Shown in pieces: positions 8,601-17,376 of a DNA stretch of 64,000 nucleotides (positions within the stretch are counted from its first letter, which is position 1; each line of letters opens with the position of its first letter). Origin of the DNA: Actinobacteria bacterium HGW-Actinobacteria-7. Lineage in GTDB: Bacteria; Actinomycetota; Coriobacteriia; Anaerosomatales; PHET01. Made by a program: the position numbers and the translations under genes. The notes below the pieces were generated by a model. The model was not told where the DNA came from, did no database searches, and worked only from the letters and a program-made list of their open reading frames with translations. Where the stretch lies: the NCBI GenBank assembly GCA_002841275.1, contig PHET01000002.1, forward strand, positions 88,004 through 152,003. Direction: 5' to 3'.

Positions 8601-9233
8601 GTGAGTTCAGCACCGCATCGCACCGTCAGGCTCGCCGTCTTGGCGACATTCGTCTTCGCAGCGGCCCTTCTGGCTGGCTGCGGACTCTTGGGCGGATCGT
8701 CGACCCAGACCATCACTGACCCGGGGAACTCGTATCACTTCGATGTCCCGGCATCGTGGACCACCACCGTAACCTCGGGAATGATCACGATCTACGGTGG
8801 CAAGGAAATGCCCTCCGTGGATGCTGCCATCGACAAGGAGCCCTGGTATTTCATTCTGTCGGCCAAAGCGTCCGAGAGTGATCTGGCGACAGAACTGACT
8901 GGGCTCGCCGAAGCTCGAGCTGAATCGCGCAAGTGGACCAAGGTCACGATGGGCAAGCCCGTGGCGACCAAGCTCGGGAACACCAAGGCCTACGAGATGG
9001 ACCTGAAGGCCACCGATGAGACCAAGCGCAGCTTCGAGGGCAAGCTCCTGCTGGCCCGCCGAGGTGGCATCGACGTTCTGATCTTCGGATTCACCAAGCC
9101 GGGCGCGTTCAAGGGGTCGGGTTACGAAGACCTCAAGAAGGACTTCTTCTGGTTGGTCGGATCCGACGACGAGAAGACCGCGACACAGACCGCGCCGCCC
9201 ACAAAGGACGTCAGCAAGCCCACCAAGAAGTAG
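8601..9233 (+). CDS. Small secreted lipoprotein, unknown function
   Basis: The 210-aa protein starts at the GTG at 8601, with GGAGG 7 nt upstream; an earlier in-frame ATG at 8493 would bury the signal peptide. The signal sequence (LAVLATFVFAAALLAGC) ends in a lipobox, so the mature protein starts at a lipidated Cys. The body (NSYHFDVPASWTT..., ...KAYEMDLKATDE...) resembles PsbP/DUF1795-like small folds that begin with a Tyr-x-Phe-x-hydrophobic-Pro strand. No catalytic residues are evident. It is transcribed alone, away from the cytochrome operons, and ends at a strong terminator. Confidence 0.75.
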   Translation: MSSAPHRTVRLAVLATFVFAAALLAGCGLLGGSSTQTITDPGNSYHFDVPASWTTTVTSGMITIYGGKEMPSVDAAIDKEPWYFILSAKASESDLATELTGLAEARAESRKWTKVTMGKPVATKLGNTKAYEMDLKATDETKRSFEGKLLLARRGGIDVLIFGFTKPGAFKGSGYEDLKKDFFWLVGSDDEKTATQTAPPTKDVSKPTKK

Positions 9234-9257
9234 GCCGTGGACATCAATACCTGATGC

Positions 9258-9289
9258 AAAGGCCCCGAGGCAGCTGCCTCGGGGCCTTT
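9258..9289. terminator. Strong bidirectional terminator
   Basis: A perfect 32-bp palindrome: AAAGGCCCCGAGGCAG and its reverse complement, flanked by A and T runs on either side. It separates the convergent lipoprotein gene (plus) and the Rex-like gene (minus) and should serve both. Confidence 0.85.
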
Positions 9290-9313
9290 GATATTCCCGC
9301 GAATCTCAACGCC

Positions 9314-10012
9314 TCAGCGTGATTGCACGTCATTGATCGTGGGAAATGCTCCGCCTGCGCCCGCTGATTTCACCAGGTCAGGCATCGCACACTGACATGC
9401 AAGCGACTTCACGTCACAGGGCATACGCACGTGGATGATCTTCATGCCCTCAGGCTTGTCGAGCCGAATCTGAGGCGTGAGAAGCAGCACGCCGGTAATA
9501 CCGGCCTTGTCGAGCAACTCAAGAGTCAGGCCGACCCATGTTGGAGAACACGCCACCATCGCCACGGTGACGTCGAGCTCATTCTCGAACTGAGGAAGAT
9601 CAGTCAAATGCCGTACTTCGATACCGTGCACGAGCTTCCCTACGTCCCCCGGCAACTCAGAGTAGTAGGCCACGGGCCTCACACCGTACGCATCCGGCGG
9701 GAAGACGACCGCAAGAGCCTCAAGCATCTGGGCCGATCCTATGCGGATGATCGGATAGCTGTCCTCGAGCCCCAGAAACTGCTGTATGGCCCCAAACAGC
9801 GTGGTGATGTCGTATCCCGAACCCGGGCGACCGGCCGCGCTGACAAACGACAGGTCCCGGCGGACGGTTTCTTCTTTGATTCCCAACTGCTCGGCAAGCT
9901 CGCGCGAGGTCACCTTGGCTGCGGCCCCGGCGCGCACCACATCGCCCAACCAGCAGTGATACAACGCCAGACGGTATACAGACGCTTCAGAAACGGCAGC
10001 TGCTTCAGGCAC
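9314..10012 (-). CDS. Rex-like redox regulator with degenerate nucleotide site
   Basis: A roughly 232-aa protein with the Rex layout: an N-terminal winged helix (VSEASVYRLALYHCWL...SRELAEQLGIKEETVRRDLS), a GSGYD linker, then a Rossmann-like domain. The usual GXGXXG of Rex is replaced by IGSAQML, so NAD(H) binding may be lost. The C-terminus carries three cysteines in MPCDVKSLACQCAMPD that Rex does not normally have, a possible metal, Fe-S or thiol sensor. The start is placed at GTG 10012 because AAGGA lies 6 nt upstream; the ATG at 10018 touches it. Flanked by cytochrome genes, it probably regulates them and itself. Confidence 0.75.
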   Translation of the reverse strand: MPEAAAVSEASVYRLALYHCWLGDVVRAGAAAKVTSRELAEQLGIKEETVRRDLSFVSAAGRPGSGYDITTLFGAIQQFLGLEDSYPIIRIGSAQMLEALAVVFPPDAYGVRPVAYYSELPGDVGKLVHGIEVRHLTDLPQFENELDVTVAMVACSPTWVGLTLELLDKAGITGVLLLTPQIRLDKPEGMKIIHVRMPCDVKSLACQCAMPDLVKSAGAGGAFPTINDVQSR

Positions 10013-10035
10013 CAACATTCCTTGATCTCTGCGAA

Positions 10036-10075
10036 CGGTTCCGAACCGATGCTGCGACTATACCTTGGTGGTATA
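10036..10075. promoter_or_regulatory. Two palindromes in the promoter of the Rex-like gene
   Basis: TATACC-N5-GGTATA (10059-10075) and CGGTTC-N1-GAACCG (10036-10048) are both perfect. On the minus strand TATAGT within the first resembles a -10 element about 45 nt before the start. Neither matches the Rex operator consensus (TTGTGAA-N4-TTCACAA). An autoregulatory operator is an inference. Confidence 0.4.
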
Positions 10076-10177
10076 TGTCCCGCAGTGTGGTGTCACGAAA
10101 CCGAATACGTTAACAGAACCCCACTGACCCGAACGGCAAATGATATGCCACGGAAGACCACGCCCGGGAAACGGCGA

Positions 10178-11350
10178 CTACTTGCCGCCCCGAACGTGGC
10201 AACGTGCGCAGTATGTCGGGTCGTGGCACTTGAAGCAGGGGGAAGCGCCGGTCTGCTTGACCGCGCTGGGATGCTGCTTGCGCCAGGGGGTCTTTGTGTC
10301 GTACTCCCAGGTTATCGACTTCCCGTGGTGGCACTCATCGCAGAACTGATCGGCATCACCGTGGCAGGTCGCACAGACCTTGGGCTTGGTCTGACCGAGC
10401 TTCGGGTGAGTGTCTAGGAAATCAACCGGGTGAGGCATGGGTAGCCCATGGCAGTCCGAGCAGAACTTCTCGGAGTGGCAGGTATTGCACTCGTTGATGG
10501 CTTCAACCTTCTTGAGCTTAGCGCCGACGCCCTCCTCGGTACCCTGCGCGCGCCCCTCAGCAGCAGCCTGCTTCTTGCGCTCGGCCTCGTCGAATTCGAA
10601 GTTGGCTACGCGGCTCGCCTCTTCCGCACCCAATTTGGCGTGTCCCTTGGGGAAGAAGCCATTCTTGAGGTGACTGGCGGGCTTGAGCTCGAAGGCCGCC
10701 GAGTGGCACGCCTCACAGTCGCCGGGCGCCTTGATTCCACCTTCGGGCGTCTCACCCTGCGAGTGGCAGCGGAAACATGCGGTCATCGACATGAAGTTCT
10801 CGTGGGCGTGGTTAGGCTTCTTGGTCTTGGGATCCGAGAGAACCATCTTGAAGTCCTCTTTGTGCGCAATCCGGTTGTGGCAGATCGCGCAGGTGACCTC
10901 TGCCTCCTCATGCGACTTGTGGTTGATGAGTATGCCGCTCGATGGTGTGATCGTGCGCTTGTCGAGATTGTGGCACTGAGTGCACTGCCTCGATGCCATA
11001 GTGAGTCCGAGTTCGCTCTCACCGTTCAGTGGCAGCTCGAAGTTGTCGGTGAGTGTGAGATAGAGCTCGCCCAGGGCCTCGGCCTTGTGCAGCATGAAGG
11101 TGACCGGGCTGGCCCCAACCGGCATGTGGCAGGCCATACAGCTGATCTCGGCATGCGTCGAACGCTGATATGCCTTGATGGTGTCGTCCTGGACCTTGTG
11201 ACAGCCCTCGGCACAGAACCAGCGAGTCGAAGTGACGCCCAGAGTCGCAAGCAAGACCGCCGCAGCCACAAGTACCGCCACGAGCGTCCACAGAATGTAT
11301 CGTGGCCGCCGAATGGGGTCCTGGAAGCCTGCTAGTGAGATTCGCGGCAT
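10178..11350 (-). CDS. Membrane-anchored multiheme cytochrome (11 CXXCH plus one CX3CH)
   Basis: The 390-aa protein has one membrane anchor (about 19-40) followed at residue 46 by an unusual CAEGCH (CX3CH) site. Eleven CXXCH motifs follow (CMACH, CTQCH, CAICH, CFRCH, CEACH, CNTCH, CSDCH, CATCH, CDECH, CFKCH, CARCH). A charged Glu/Lys/Ala-rich spacer of about 50 residues without heme sites divides the protein. The first pair plus HMPVGASPVTF is NapC/NirT-like, suggesting quinol oxidation. It starts 9 nt after the next cytochrome gene, with AAGGA 6 nt before the ATG. It probably forms a conduit with that protein. Confidence 0.85.
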   Translation of the reverse strand: MPRISLAGFQDPIRRPRYILWTLVAVLVAAAVLLATLGVTSTRWFCAEGCHKVQDDTIKAYQRSTHAEISCMACHMPVGASPVTFMLHKAEALGELYLTLTDNFELPLNGESELGLTMASRQCTQCHNLDKRTITPSSGILINHKSHEEAEVTCAICHNRIAHKEDFKMVLSDPKTKKPNHAHENFMSMTACFRCHSQGETPEGGIKAPGDCEACHSAAFELKPASHLKNGFFPKGHAKLGAEEASRVANFEFDEAERKKQAAAEGRAQGTEEGVGAKLKKVEAINECNTCHSEKFCSDCHGLPMPHPVDFLDTHPKLGQTKPKVCATCHGDADQFCDECHHGKSITWEYDTKTPWRKQHPSAVKQTGASPCFKCHDPTYCARCHVRGGK

Positions 11351-11359
11351 GTCGTCCTT

Positions 11360-12838
11360 CTAGTAGTCAATTCCAACCCGGCTACCCTGTGTCACAGCGT
11401 GGCACATGAGACAGGTTCCGTCTCTATGATAATCGAAATACCGCAGCATCCTATTGAGTCGCGTGCCATGCGGGTCGTGACACGACGAGGTGCAGGTCAA
11501 CGGAGCCTCCGCGTTCACGTCGTAGTGAGCTCCGCGGACCGGGTGGTTCTTGTTCGCGACACTGTGCGTCCGCTCGTCGAAACCGGAACGGGAATGGCAC
11601 TGGAAACATAGTGAAGGATTGCGCTCTTGAAGCAAGGGGACATTGTTCGACCCGTGCGAAGTATGACAGCGGTCGCAGCGAACGGGGGCATGCGATGACG
11701 TGTCGTATAGTTCGCGCTTCTGCTCATGGCACTGGTAGCAGAAGTTGTTACCCGTTGCCGCGACCAGGTTCAGATACTGCGCCGCGTGTGGATCGTGGCA
11801 GCTCGTACACATGAACGTGCCGCCCACCGGATGGTGGCTGGGCCTCCTGAAGTCTTTCTCGGTACTGTCATGGCACTGGTAGCAGAGATCCGGCTGGACC
11901 GCGTTGAGTAGCGGTGTGTAGCGCGAACCATGAGGCTGGTGGCATCCGGTGCAATCACCATTGAGGAATGGTACGTGCTGGATGGCCATGGTCGATTTGA
12001 GTTCAACGGACGGGTGGCACCGAGTGCACAGCACGCGCTGTGAACTGACGAGCATCCCCTGGTAGTTGGATGCGTGTGGGTCGTGACACTCCAGACAACG
12101 ACCCTCCTTTGCGGGGGGATGTGTCTGCATCCGGTCAAGCTCACCGACCATCGGGTGGCAGGTGAAGCACAGGTCCTGGGGGGCCATCAGGAGTAGCGAT
12201 TTGTACTTTGAAGCGTGCGGGTTGTGGCAGTTGGTGCACCGTCCTGCGGCGAACGGCTCGTGCGGGAACTCGTCGCCGAGCTTCGCACCCATGCTGCCGT
12301 GACAGGTCCAGCACAGTTCGGTCTCGGGCATGATCAGACCGGAATCGGTGGCCTTGATCGACTTGGAGCTGCTGGTTGAAGGATCGGCGGTCGTCGAAGA
12401 CGAACCCACCTGGGCGGCGTCGCTTTCGGAAAGCGACAGCCACCAGCGAATCGGAGCCCACTGCAGGATTCTGCTGAAGCGCTGCATCAAATCGCTGCTG
12501 ACGGTGGCCGAAGTGACCGAGACCTTCTTGCCGTGCGGGACGTGGCACGTGGTGCACTGCTGCAGCGCGAAGGGGTCGTGCACCGCAGGTTCGCTGAAGT
12601 CGGGGATCAGGTCGGTATGGCACTCCAGACATTCGATATTGCGCGCAAGAAAGCGTGCCTGCTCGCGTCCGCCGGTCAGCCAGACCTGTGAGACCGTCGT
12701 GCAGCAGCACATCAGAAGCAAGAGCAGCAGAATGACTGCAATCAGTCCACGGCGCCTGCGCGCACGCCGCTCGTCCTGCTCCTCCTGGGCGTCGATGTCG
12801 AGGTCGTCTTCTTCGACGACGTCTCGATCGCTCACCAT
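11360..12838 (-). CDS. Membrane-anchored doubled-CXXCH multiheme cytochrome (15 sites)
   Basis: The 492-aa protein has an acidic cytoplasmic N-terminus, one membrane segment (about 31-50, containing MCCC), and then a long outside domain. It has fourteen CXXCH and one CTSSCH (CX3CH) motif. Most come in pairs spaced by a module ending CXXCH-x-PH (CTNCHNPHAS, CLECHDPHAS, CTGCHQPHGS, CTSCHDPHAA), the signature of doubled-CXXCH (paired_CXXCH_1) proteins. The Ser/Thr-rich spacer near residues 140-165 has no hemes. It is probably the first gene of a two-gene operon. The ATG has GGGAGG almost touching it; the GTG at 12835 may be the true start. Confidence 0.85.
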   Translation of the reverse strand: MVSDRDVVEEDDLDIDAQEEQDERRARRRRGLIAVILLLLLLMCCCTTVSQVWLTGGREQARFLARNIECLECHTDLIPDFSEPAVHDPFALQQCTTCHVPHGKKVSVTSATVSSDLMQRFSRILQWAPIRWWLSLSESDAAQVGSSSTTADPSTSSSKSIKATDSGLIMPETELCWTCHGSMGAKLGDEFPHEPFAAGRCTNCHNPHASKYKSLLLMAPQDLCFTCHPMVGELDRMQTHPPAKEGRCLECHDPHASNYQGMLVSSQRVLCTRCHPSVELKSTMAIQHVPFLNGDCTGCHQPHGSRYTPLLNAVQPDLCYQCHDSTEKDFRRPSHHPVGGTFMCTSCHDPHAAQYLNLVAATGNNFCYQCHEQKRELYDTSSHAPVRCDRCHTSHGSNNVPLLQERNPSLCFQCHSRSGFDERTHSVANKNHPVRGAHYDVNAEAPLTCTSSCHDPHGTRLNRMLRYFDYHRDGTCLMCHAVTQGSRVGIDY

Positions 12839-12924
12839 TCCTCCCTTGCCGCGTCTCCCCCGAAACCGCGCGCGCGGAATCCCGATATCCGCCTCACTGC
12901 CAGTAGTTCTCAGATGACTCTACC

Positions 12925-12940
12925 ATGCCCCCATGGGCAT
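12925..12940. promoter_or_regulatory. Palindrome upstream of the doubled-CXXCH gene
   Basis: ATGCCC-CCAT-GGGCAT is a perfect inverted repeat about 90 nt upstream of the start. It lies just downstream of a CATAAT hexamer (minus strand). A regulator site is possible. Confidence 0.3.
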
Positions 12941-13015
12941 ATGAATCGGCATTATGTGAAATGAAGATGAATGGCTCGCAATTGAGCGCCGACCGACCGA
13001 GGTGGAGGCGTGCGG

Positions 13016-13690
13016 TTAGCGCGCCTGCGGTGCCGTGCTCGTGTCGGTGTGGCTCCCTGTGGCCTCCGAGCGCTGGTCCAATCGCCGCAGACGAGTGCGG
13101 GCGCTCGCTAGGTCGGGCGCGTATTTGAGGGCCTTTCGATAACGTGCGCGAGCACCCTCGAAATCGTTCTTCCCCTCAAGTCCACGGCCCATGAGGTACT
13201 GGAGTTCACCGGCTTCAGGATGTAGTTTCACCGCGGGCCCAACGACCTTGCGAAGGTTGGCGTACTCTCCTCTCGCCAAGTAGTACTGTCCCAATGCAAT
13301 CGCGGCGAGCACGTGGTCCTTCCTGATTTCGAGGACACGGAGCAACGTGTCGCGTGACTGGATGTCCGCCCCCATGTCGCGATAGATCAGGGCACGAAAA
13401 TACAGGGTCGACATGCTTCTGGGGCGACGCTTCAGGATGATGTCGTACTGCTCGAGCGCCTCCGAGTATCGCTTTGCCTGCTGGTACGTCCAACCCAAAC
13501 GGAGCCGACTGTCAAAGTCGCTGGGGTTGTCCGCTACCGAATGCTTCAACCGCAGAATACGCGCCTCTTGGGCGGTCAGTGCGCTCGCCGGCTCGCGGGT
13601 CGTTTGCTGGCTGACGGCAACGCCGACAACCCCAGCGACGATAAGCACCGGCACCAGTATCGAGAGTATCAGCCAGTATCTTCGGTGCAA
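13016..13690 (-). CDS. Membrane-anchored TPR protein
   Basis: The 224-aa protein has a signal anchor (about 7-27), followed by roughly four TPR units (RLRLGWTYQQAKRYSEALEQYDIILKR, AAIALGQYYLARGEYANLRKVVG, LQYLMGRGLEGKNDFEGARARYRKAL) and a short polar tail. It is similar in layout to the TPR protein at 3801-4496. It lies 25 nt downstream of the ligase-TPR gene in the same direction, so the two are probably co-transcribed and may act together in envelope assembly. No enzymatic function is visible. Confidence 0.75.
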   Translation of the reverse strand: MHRRYWLILSILVPVLIVAGVVGVAVSQQTTREPASALTAQEARILRLKHSVADNPSDFDSRLRLGWTYQQAKRYSEALEQYDIILKRRPRSMSTLYFRALIYRDMGADIQSRDTLLRVLEIRKDHVLAAIALGQYYLARGEYANLRKVVGPAVKLHPEAGELQYLMGRGLEGKNDFEGARARYRKALKYAPDLASARTRLRRLDQRSEATGSHTDTSTAPQAR

Positions 13691-13715
13691 CGTCGCCCCC
13701 CGTGCGTTGCCCTGC

Positions 13716-15830
13716 CTATGGAGTGATCGTGGCGCTGACCTCGACGGTCGCGCTCGCCTCCATGCGCTTCAGCTCGTCTGCAACGCCCGGCAGGTTCTCA
13801 CTCTTGCGGAGCACTGCGATGGCCTTGTCGGTCTGACCCAGGCCCTGGTACGTGTTGGCAAGGAGTAGGACGACGTCCGGGTAATTGGGGTCCATCCGGG
13901 ACGCGAACGCGAGGTGCTGGATCGCCTCTTCGGACTTACCGGTCTCGATGAGTGCTCTAGCCAGCTGGTATCGGATCGCCGGGCCGTACGGTTCGATCTT
14001 GACCCCAAGGCGGCCATACTCGACGGCCTTGTCATAGTAGGTCGGATCGAAGACCGCCCCGGCAAGCGTGTACAAGTTGGTGATGAAGACGTAGTTATCG
14101 TACTCATTGGGCACGAAATCGATGGTGCTACGTAGGCTAGCCTCTGCTTTGTCAAAGAGGAGCTTGGCCTGGTCCATGGTCACGCCCTGTCCTTGCCTCG
14201 CCGCATCGACGGCGCTGAACAGTTCGTCAGTGTAGGCGAGCCCAACCTCGGCACGATACATGTCGTTATAGGGATTGAGCTCAACGGCCTTCTGCGCGAG
14301 CGCAGTCCTTTCCGCACCCTGCGCCGCGATGCGCGCCCGCAGGTAGTAGTTGTCGGCGCGCATGTAGACAACCTGGTAGGCGACACCGAAAAGTGAGAGC
14401 ACGACGAGACCGACCGCCAGCGGAATGCCCCACCTGGGTGCCTTCACCTCGTGCGTGACCGCAGTTGGCGCCAAGACGATCGCCATGCATACCCACAGCA
14501 AGAAGCTGGTCCCGGTAACGGACAGGCCGAACATCAGGTGCACCAGGTAGGCGGCGCAAGCAGTCCAGAAGCCGGCAAGCACTACCCGGTTGGGGCCACC
14601 GTCCCGATTGAACACCGCGGGGAATGAACGTGCTGCCGCCCATCCGAAGATGCCGTACAACAACGCCATACCCGGGATGCCGATACCCGCCATGAGCTGC
14701 AAGGGGTAGTTGTGGACGTTGTCGGCGACTGAAAGATAGCCCGCGTCCGCCACATACTGGATGGGCTTGTAGCGCGGGAACACCAGTCGGAACGTGTCAG
14801 CTCCGAAGCCGAACAAGGGACGTGCCTTGGTCGCACGCCAGGCCGCCGACCAGATCTCGAAACGTGTCTTCGAGCTGCCCTGATCGAACTGCAGGATCGA
14901 CGCGAAGCGGCGGCCGAAGTTCATGACCTCATTGGGATTGGAAAGGCTCTTGATGATGGCAGCGCCAGCCACAGCAGCGGTCGCTCCCGAGAAGACCCAG
15001 TCCTCGGTCTTCCACGAAGCACGCTGGTAGACGGCGAAGACAACAATGATCACCATTCCGGCGAGCCCACCAACCCACGCACTGCGTGAGAATGCCACAA
15101 CGGTGCACCACATATTGAGCAGGAATCCGAACCAGTAGACCCCGCGCAGAACCAGCTTCTCCTCGGCGAGAGCGAGGCCCAGCGAGATAAAGACCGAGAA
15201 CATGAGGAAGCCGGCGAGCAGGTCAGGGTTGCCGTAGGTCGAGAACGCCCGGTTGACCTCGAAGGGCAGTGCACCCCAGGTCAGCGGATCCAGGCCCAAG
15301 CTCTGCAAAACGCCGTACCCGGCAACAACGATTCCCGAGGCGAAGAGCGTCTGAGCGATCTTGCGGATGCGCGAGGGGCGGTCGGCGTACTGCAGGACCA
15401 GGAAGTAGATCACCGCGTAGTTGATAAGCGAGAGCAGGCCCTCGAAGCGGCGGTACTTGCCGAAGAAGGCGGTGGCGGGGTGAATCGAGAGGAACATCGA
15501 GATGGTGACCCAGCCCAGGAAGGCGAGGATGAGCCATTCGACGGGCGTGCGGCGGATCTTGCCACCGTTGACCAGCAGGTCCCAGCCCCATGCCGCAAGG
15601 GCTATCAGTGCAAAGACCCGCTGCATGAACACCTTGATGATGTCGAACTGGTCATAGCTCAAAGGCAGCGAGAACCCCAGGAAGGTGAGGTTGCTGATGA
15701 TGATAGGTGTGATGAAGATCATCGCAAGCAGTGACCACCACGCGATGGTGCCGTAGATGCTCAGCTTCTCTGACTGTGCCGCGACTACCGGCTTCGCAGC
15801 GGGGCCGGACGACTTCTTGCGCTTCGCCAT
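13716..15830 (-). CDS. O-antigen ligase/polymerase-like protein with TPR domain
   Basis: The 704-aa protein starts with a Lys-rich stretch (MAKRKKSSG) and has about twelve membrane segments. The Wzy_C core lies near 330-400 (SSKTRFEIWSAAWRATKARPLFGFGADTFRLVFPRY, then DNVHNYPLQLMAGIGIPG). From about residue 510 it carries an outside C-terminal TPR domain of about 190 residues. AGGAG lies 9 nt upstream of the ATG. Family role: transfer or polymerisation of undecaprenyl-linked oligosaccharides. The appended TPR distinguishes this group from classical WaaL and may bind protein substrates, which is inferred. Confidence 0.8.
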   Translation of the reverse strand: MAKRKKSSGPAAKPVVAAQSEKLSIYGTIAWWSLLAMIFITPIIISNLTFLGFSLPLSYDQFDIIKVFMQRVFALIALAAWGWDLLVNGGKIRRTPVEWLILAFLGWVTISMFLSIHPATAFFGKYRRFEGLLSLINYAVIYFLVLQYADRPSRIRKIAQTLFASGIVVAGYGVLQSLGLDPLTWGALPFEVNRAFSTYGNPDLLAGFLMFSVFISLGLALAEEKLVLRGVYWFGFLLNMWCTVVAFSRSAWVGGLAGMVIIVVFAVYQRASWKTEDWVFSGATAAVAGAAIIKSLSNPNEVMNFGRRFASILQFDQGSSKTRFEIWSAAWRATKARPLFGFGADTFRLVFPRYKPIQYVADAGYLSVADNVHNYPLQLMAGIGIPGMALLYGIFGWAAARSFPAVFNRDGGPNRVVLAGFWTACAAYLVHLMFGLSVTGTSFLLWVCMAIVLAPTAVTHEVKAPRWGIPLAVGLVVLSLFGVAYQVVYMRADNYYLRARIAAQGAERTALAQKAVELNPYNDMYRAEVGLAYTDELFSAVDAARQGQGVTMDQAKLLFDKAEASLRSTIDFVPNEYDNYVFITNLYTLAGAVFDPTYYDKAVEYGRLGVKIEPYGPAIRYQLARALIETGKSEEAIQHLAFASRMDPNYPDVVLLLANTYQGLGQTDKAIAVLRKSENLPGVADELKRMEASATVEVSATITP

Positions 15831-15980
15831 GCGGGGGAGCTCCTGTACTTGAGGTTGTCACGACACCGGGCGCGCTGATCGATCTCGCGGATACCGCGTG
15901 GCCGCCCGATTCACGCACACAGCATTGTGACGCAAACACGCTCCCCTGACACGCGGATGCACAAAGACACCAGAAGTGGC

Positions 15981-17372
15981 CTAGCGCGCTCCGCGACCGG
16001 TGAGCACCACTTTGAACGTCTCGGCAAGTATCTGCGCGTCCATCGCGAAGTTCTGGTGGAACATGTAGATGAGGTCGTACTTGAGCTTGCGCTCGGGGGT
16101 GGTGGCGTACCCGCCCGAGACCTGCGCGAGGCCCGTGACGCCCGGCTTGACCCGGAACCGCTCGCGGTAGCCGGGTATCTCGGCAAGGTAGGTCTGGACG
16201 AAGAAGTCACGTTCGGGGCGGGGGCCCACGAAGCTCATCTCTCCGCGCAGGATGTTGAAGAGCTGCGGCAGCTCGTCGATGCGGTAGTTGCGCAGGAAGC
16301 GGCCCACGCGGGTGATGCGCGGGTCGTCCTCCTCGGCGAGGACGGGTCCGGACAGCTTCTCGGCATCCTTGACCATGGTGCGTAGCTTGTAGACGTGGAA
16401 GGGCTTGAGATCGCGGCCCACGCGCTCCTGGCTGAACAGGACCGGGGCGCCGTCTGTGAGCACTATCGCGATGGCCGCGAGCAGCAGAAACGGGCTCACG
16501 AGAATGAGGACCACGAGTGCGATGACCAGGTCGATCGCGCGCTTGGCAACGCGGTAGTAGCGCGGGACGAACGACTCGGTGATCTTCATGAGCGGGATAT
16601 CGCCGATGAGTGCATCGACGCGGCCGATGAAGATCTCGTAGAGCTCGGGAACCACGTCGACGCGGACTTTGAGCTCGTCGGCGAGCACGAGTGATTCGAC
16701 CAGCTCGCGCAGTGCGATGGGACTCACCACGACCACGCGGTTCGCCTTCTGCTCGCGGGCGATGCGCGCGACGTCGTGCGCGGTGCCCAGCACGGGATAG
16801 CCCTCGACCGAGGTCGGGCACTCCTCCCCCGGGCTGGTGCTGGCATCGAGCAGGCCGCAGACGCGCCAGCCCCATTTGGCGCGGCGCTCCATCTCTTGAG
16901 CGAGCTCGATGGTCACAGGACCGGTGCCCACGAGCACCACGCGCTGTTCGGGCCAGTGGACGCCGCCCACACGCAGGAAGACCCAGCGCCAGCCAACGAG
17001 CAGCAGCAGAATGAACACGGGCCCGATCGCCAGGACCGAACGGGCGAAGGCGATGGTGCGCTGGCCGCCCAGGAAGGCGACTGCCAGCACGAGCAGCGTG
17101 CCCAGGAACACTGCCGAGAAGACCGAGCGCACCACGGTCCACAGCGTCTCGGTGCGCTCGGGATCGTAGAGGCCGTAGGCCCACGCGGCTACGAGGTAAG
17201 CCACCACGACGACGGGAGCGATGACGAGAAACGCCGCGAAGTTGCGCGCCGGTAGAGAGCCGGTAGCCAGCACTTCTTTGTAGAAGCGGACGTAGAACGC
17301 CAGCACGAAGCCCGCTGCGACGAAGAGCGCGTCGAGCACGACCGACAGGACGACGAAGCGGGTGCGTGACAT
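15981..17372 (-). CDS. Polyprenyl glycosylphosphotransferase (initiating enzyme)
   Basis: The 463-aa protein transfers a sugar-1-phosphate from a nucleotide sugar to undecaprenyl phosphate, starting a glycan repeat. It has four to five N-terminal membrane segments, a CoA-binding-like Rossmann domain (RVVLVGTGPVTIELAQ), a further membrane helix at about 280-305, and the catalytic bac_transf domain. Catalytic motifs: KRAIDLVIAL, FSQERVGRDLKPFHVYKLRTM, RIDELPQL with the Asp-Glu pair, and SFVGPRPERD. The ATG at 17372 is chosen because upstream codons lie inside the GT4 gene. It starts 4 nt after that gene. Confidence 0.9.
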   Translation of the reverse strand: MSRTRFVVLSVVLDALFVAAGFVLAFYVRFYKEVLATGSLPARNFAAFLVIAPVVVVAYLVAAWAYGLYDPERTETLWTVVRSVFSAVFLGTLLVLAVAFLGGQRTIAFARSVLAIGPVFILLLLVGWRWVFLRVGGVHWPEQRVVLVGTGPVTIELAQEMERRAKWGWRVCGLLDASTSPGEECPTSVEGYPVLGTAHDVARIAREQKANRVVVVSPIALRELVESLVLADELKVRVDVVPELYEIFIGRVDALIGDIPLMKITESFVPRYYRVAKRAIDLVIALVVLILVSPFLLLAAIAIVLTDGAPVLFSQERVGRDLKPFHVYKLRTMVKDAEKLSGPVLAEEDDPRITRVGRFLRNYRIDELPQLFNILRGEMSFVGPRPERDFFVQTYLAEIPGYRERFRVKPGVTGLAQVSGGYATTPERKLKYDLIYMFHQNFAMDAQILAETFKVVLTGRGAR

Positions 17373-17376
17373 CGCG

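Noticed and set aside
10036..10075. Rex operator upstream of the Rex-like gene
   Set aside because: The palindromes do not match TTGTGAA-N4-TTCACAA, so only an unspecified operator is proposed.
10448..11335. Plus-strand frame of 295 codons opposite a multiheme cytochrome
   Set aside because: The minus strand has twelve heme motifs and a good ribosome site; the antisense frame has none.
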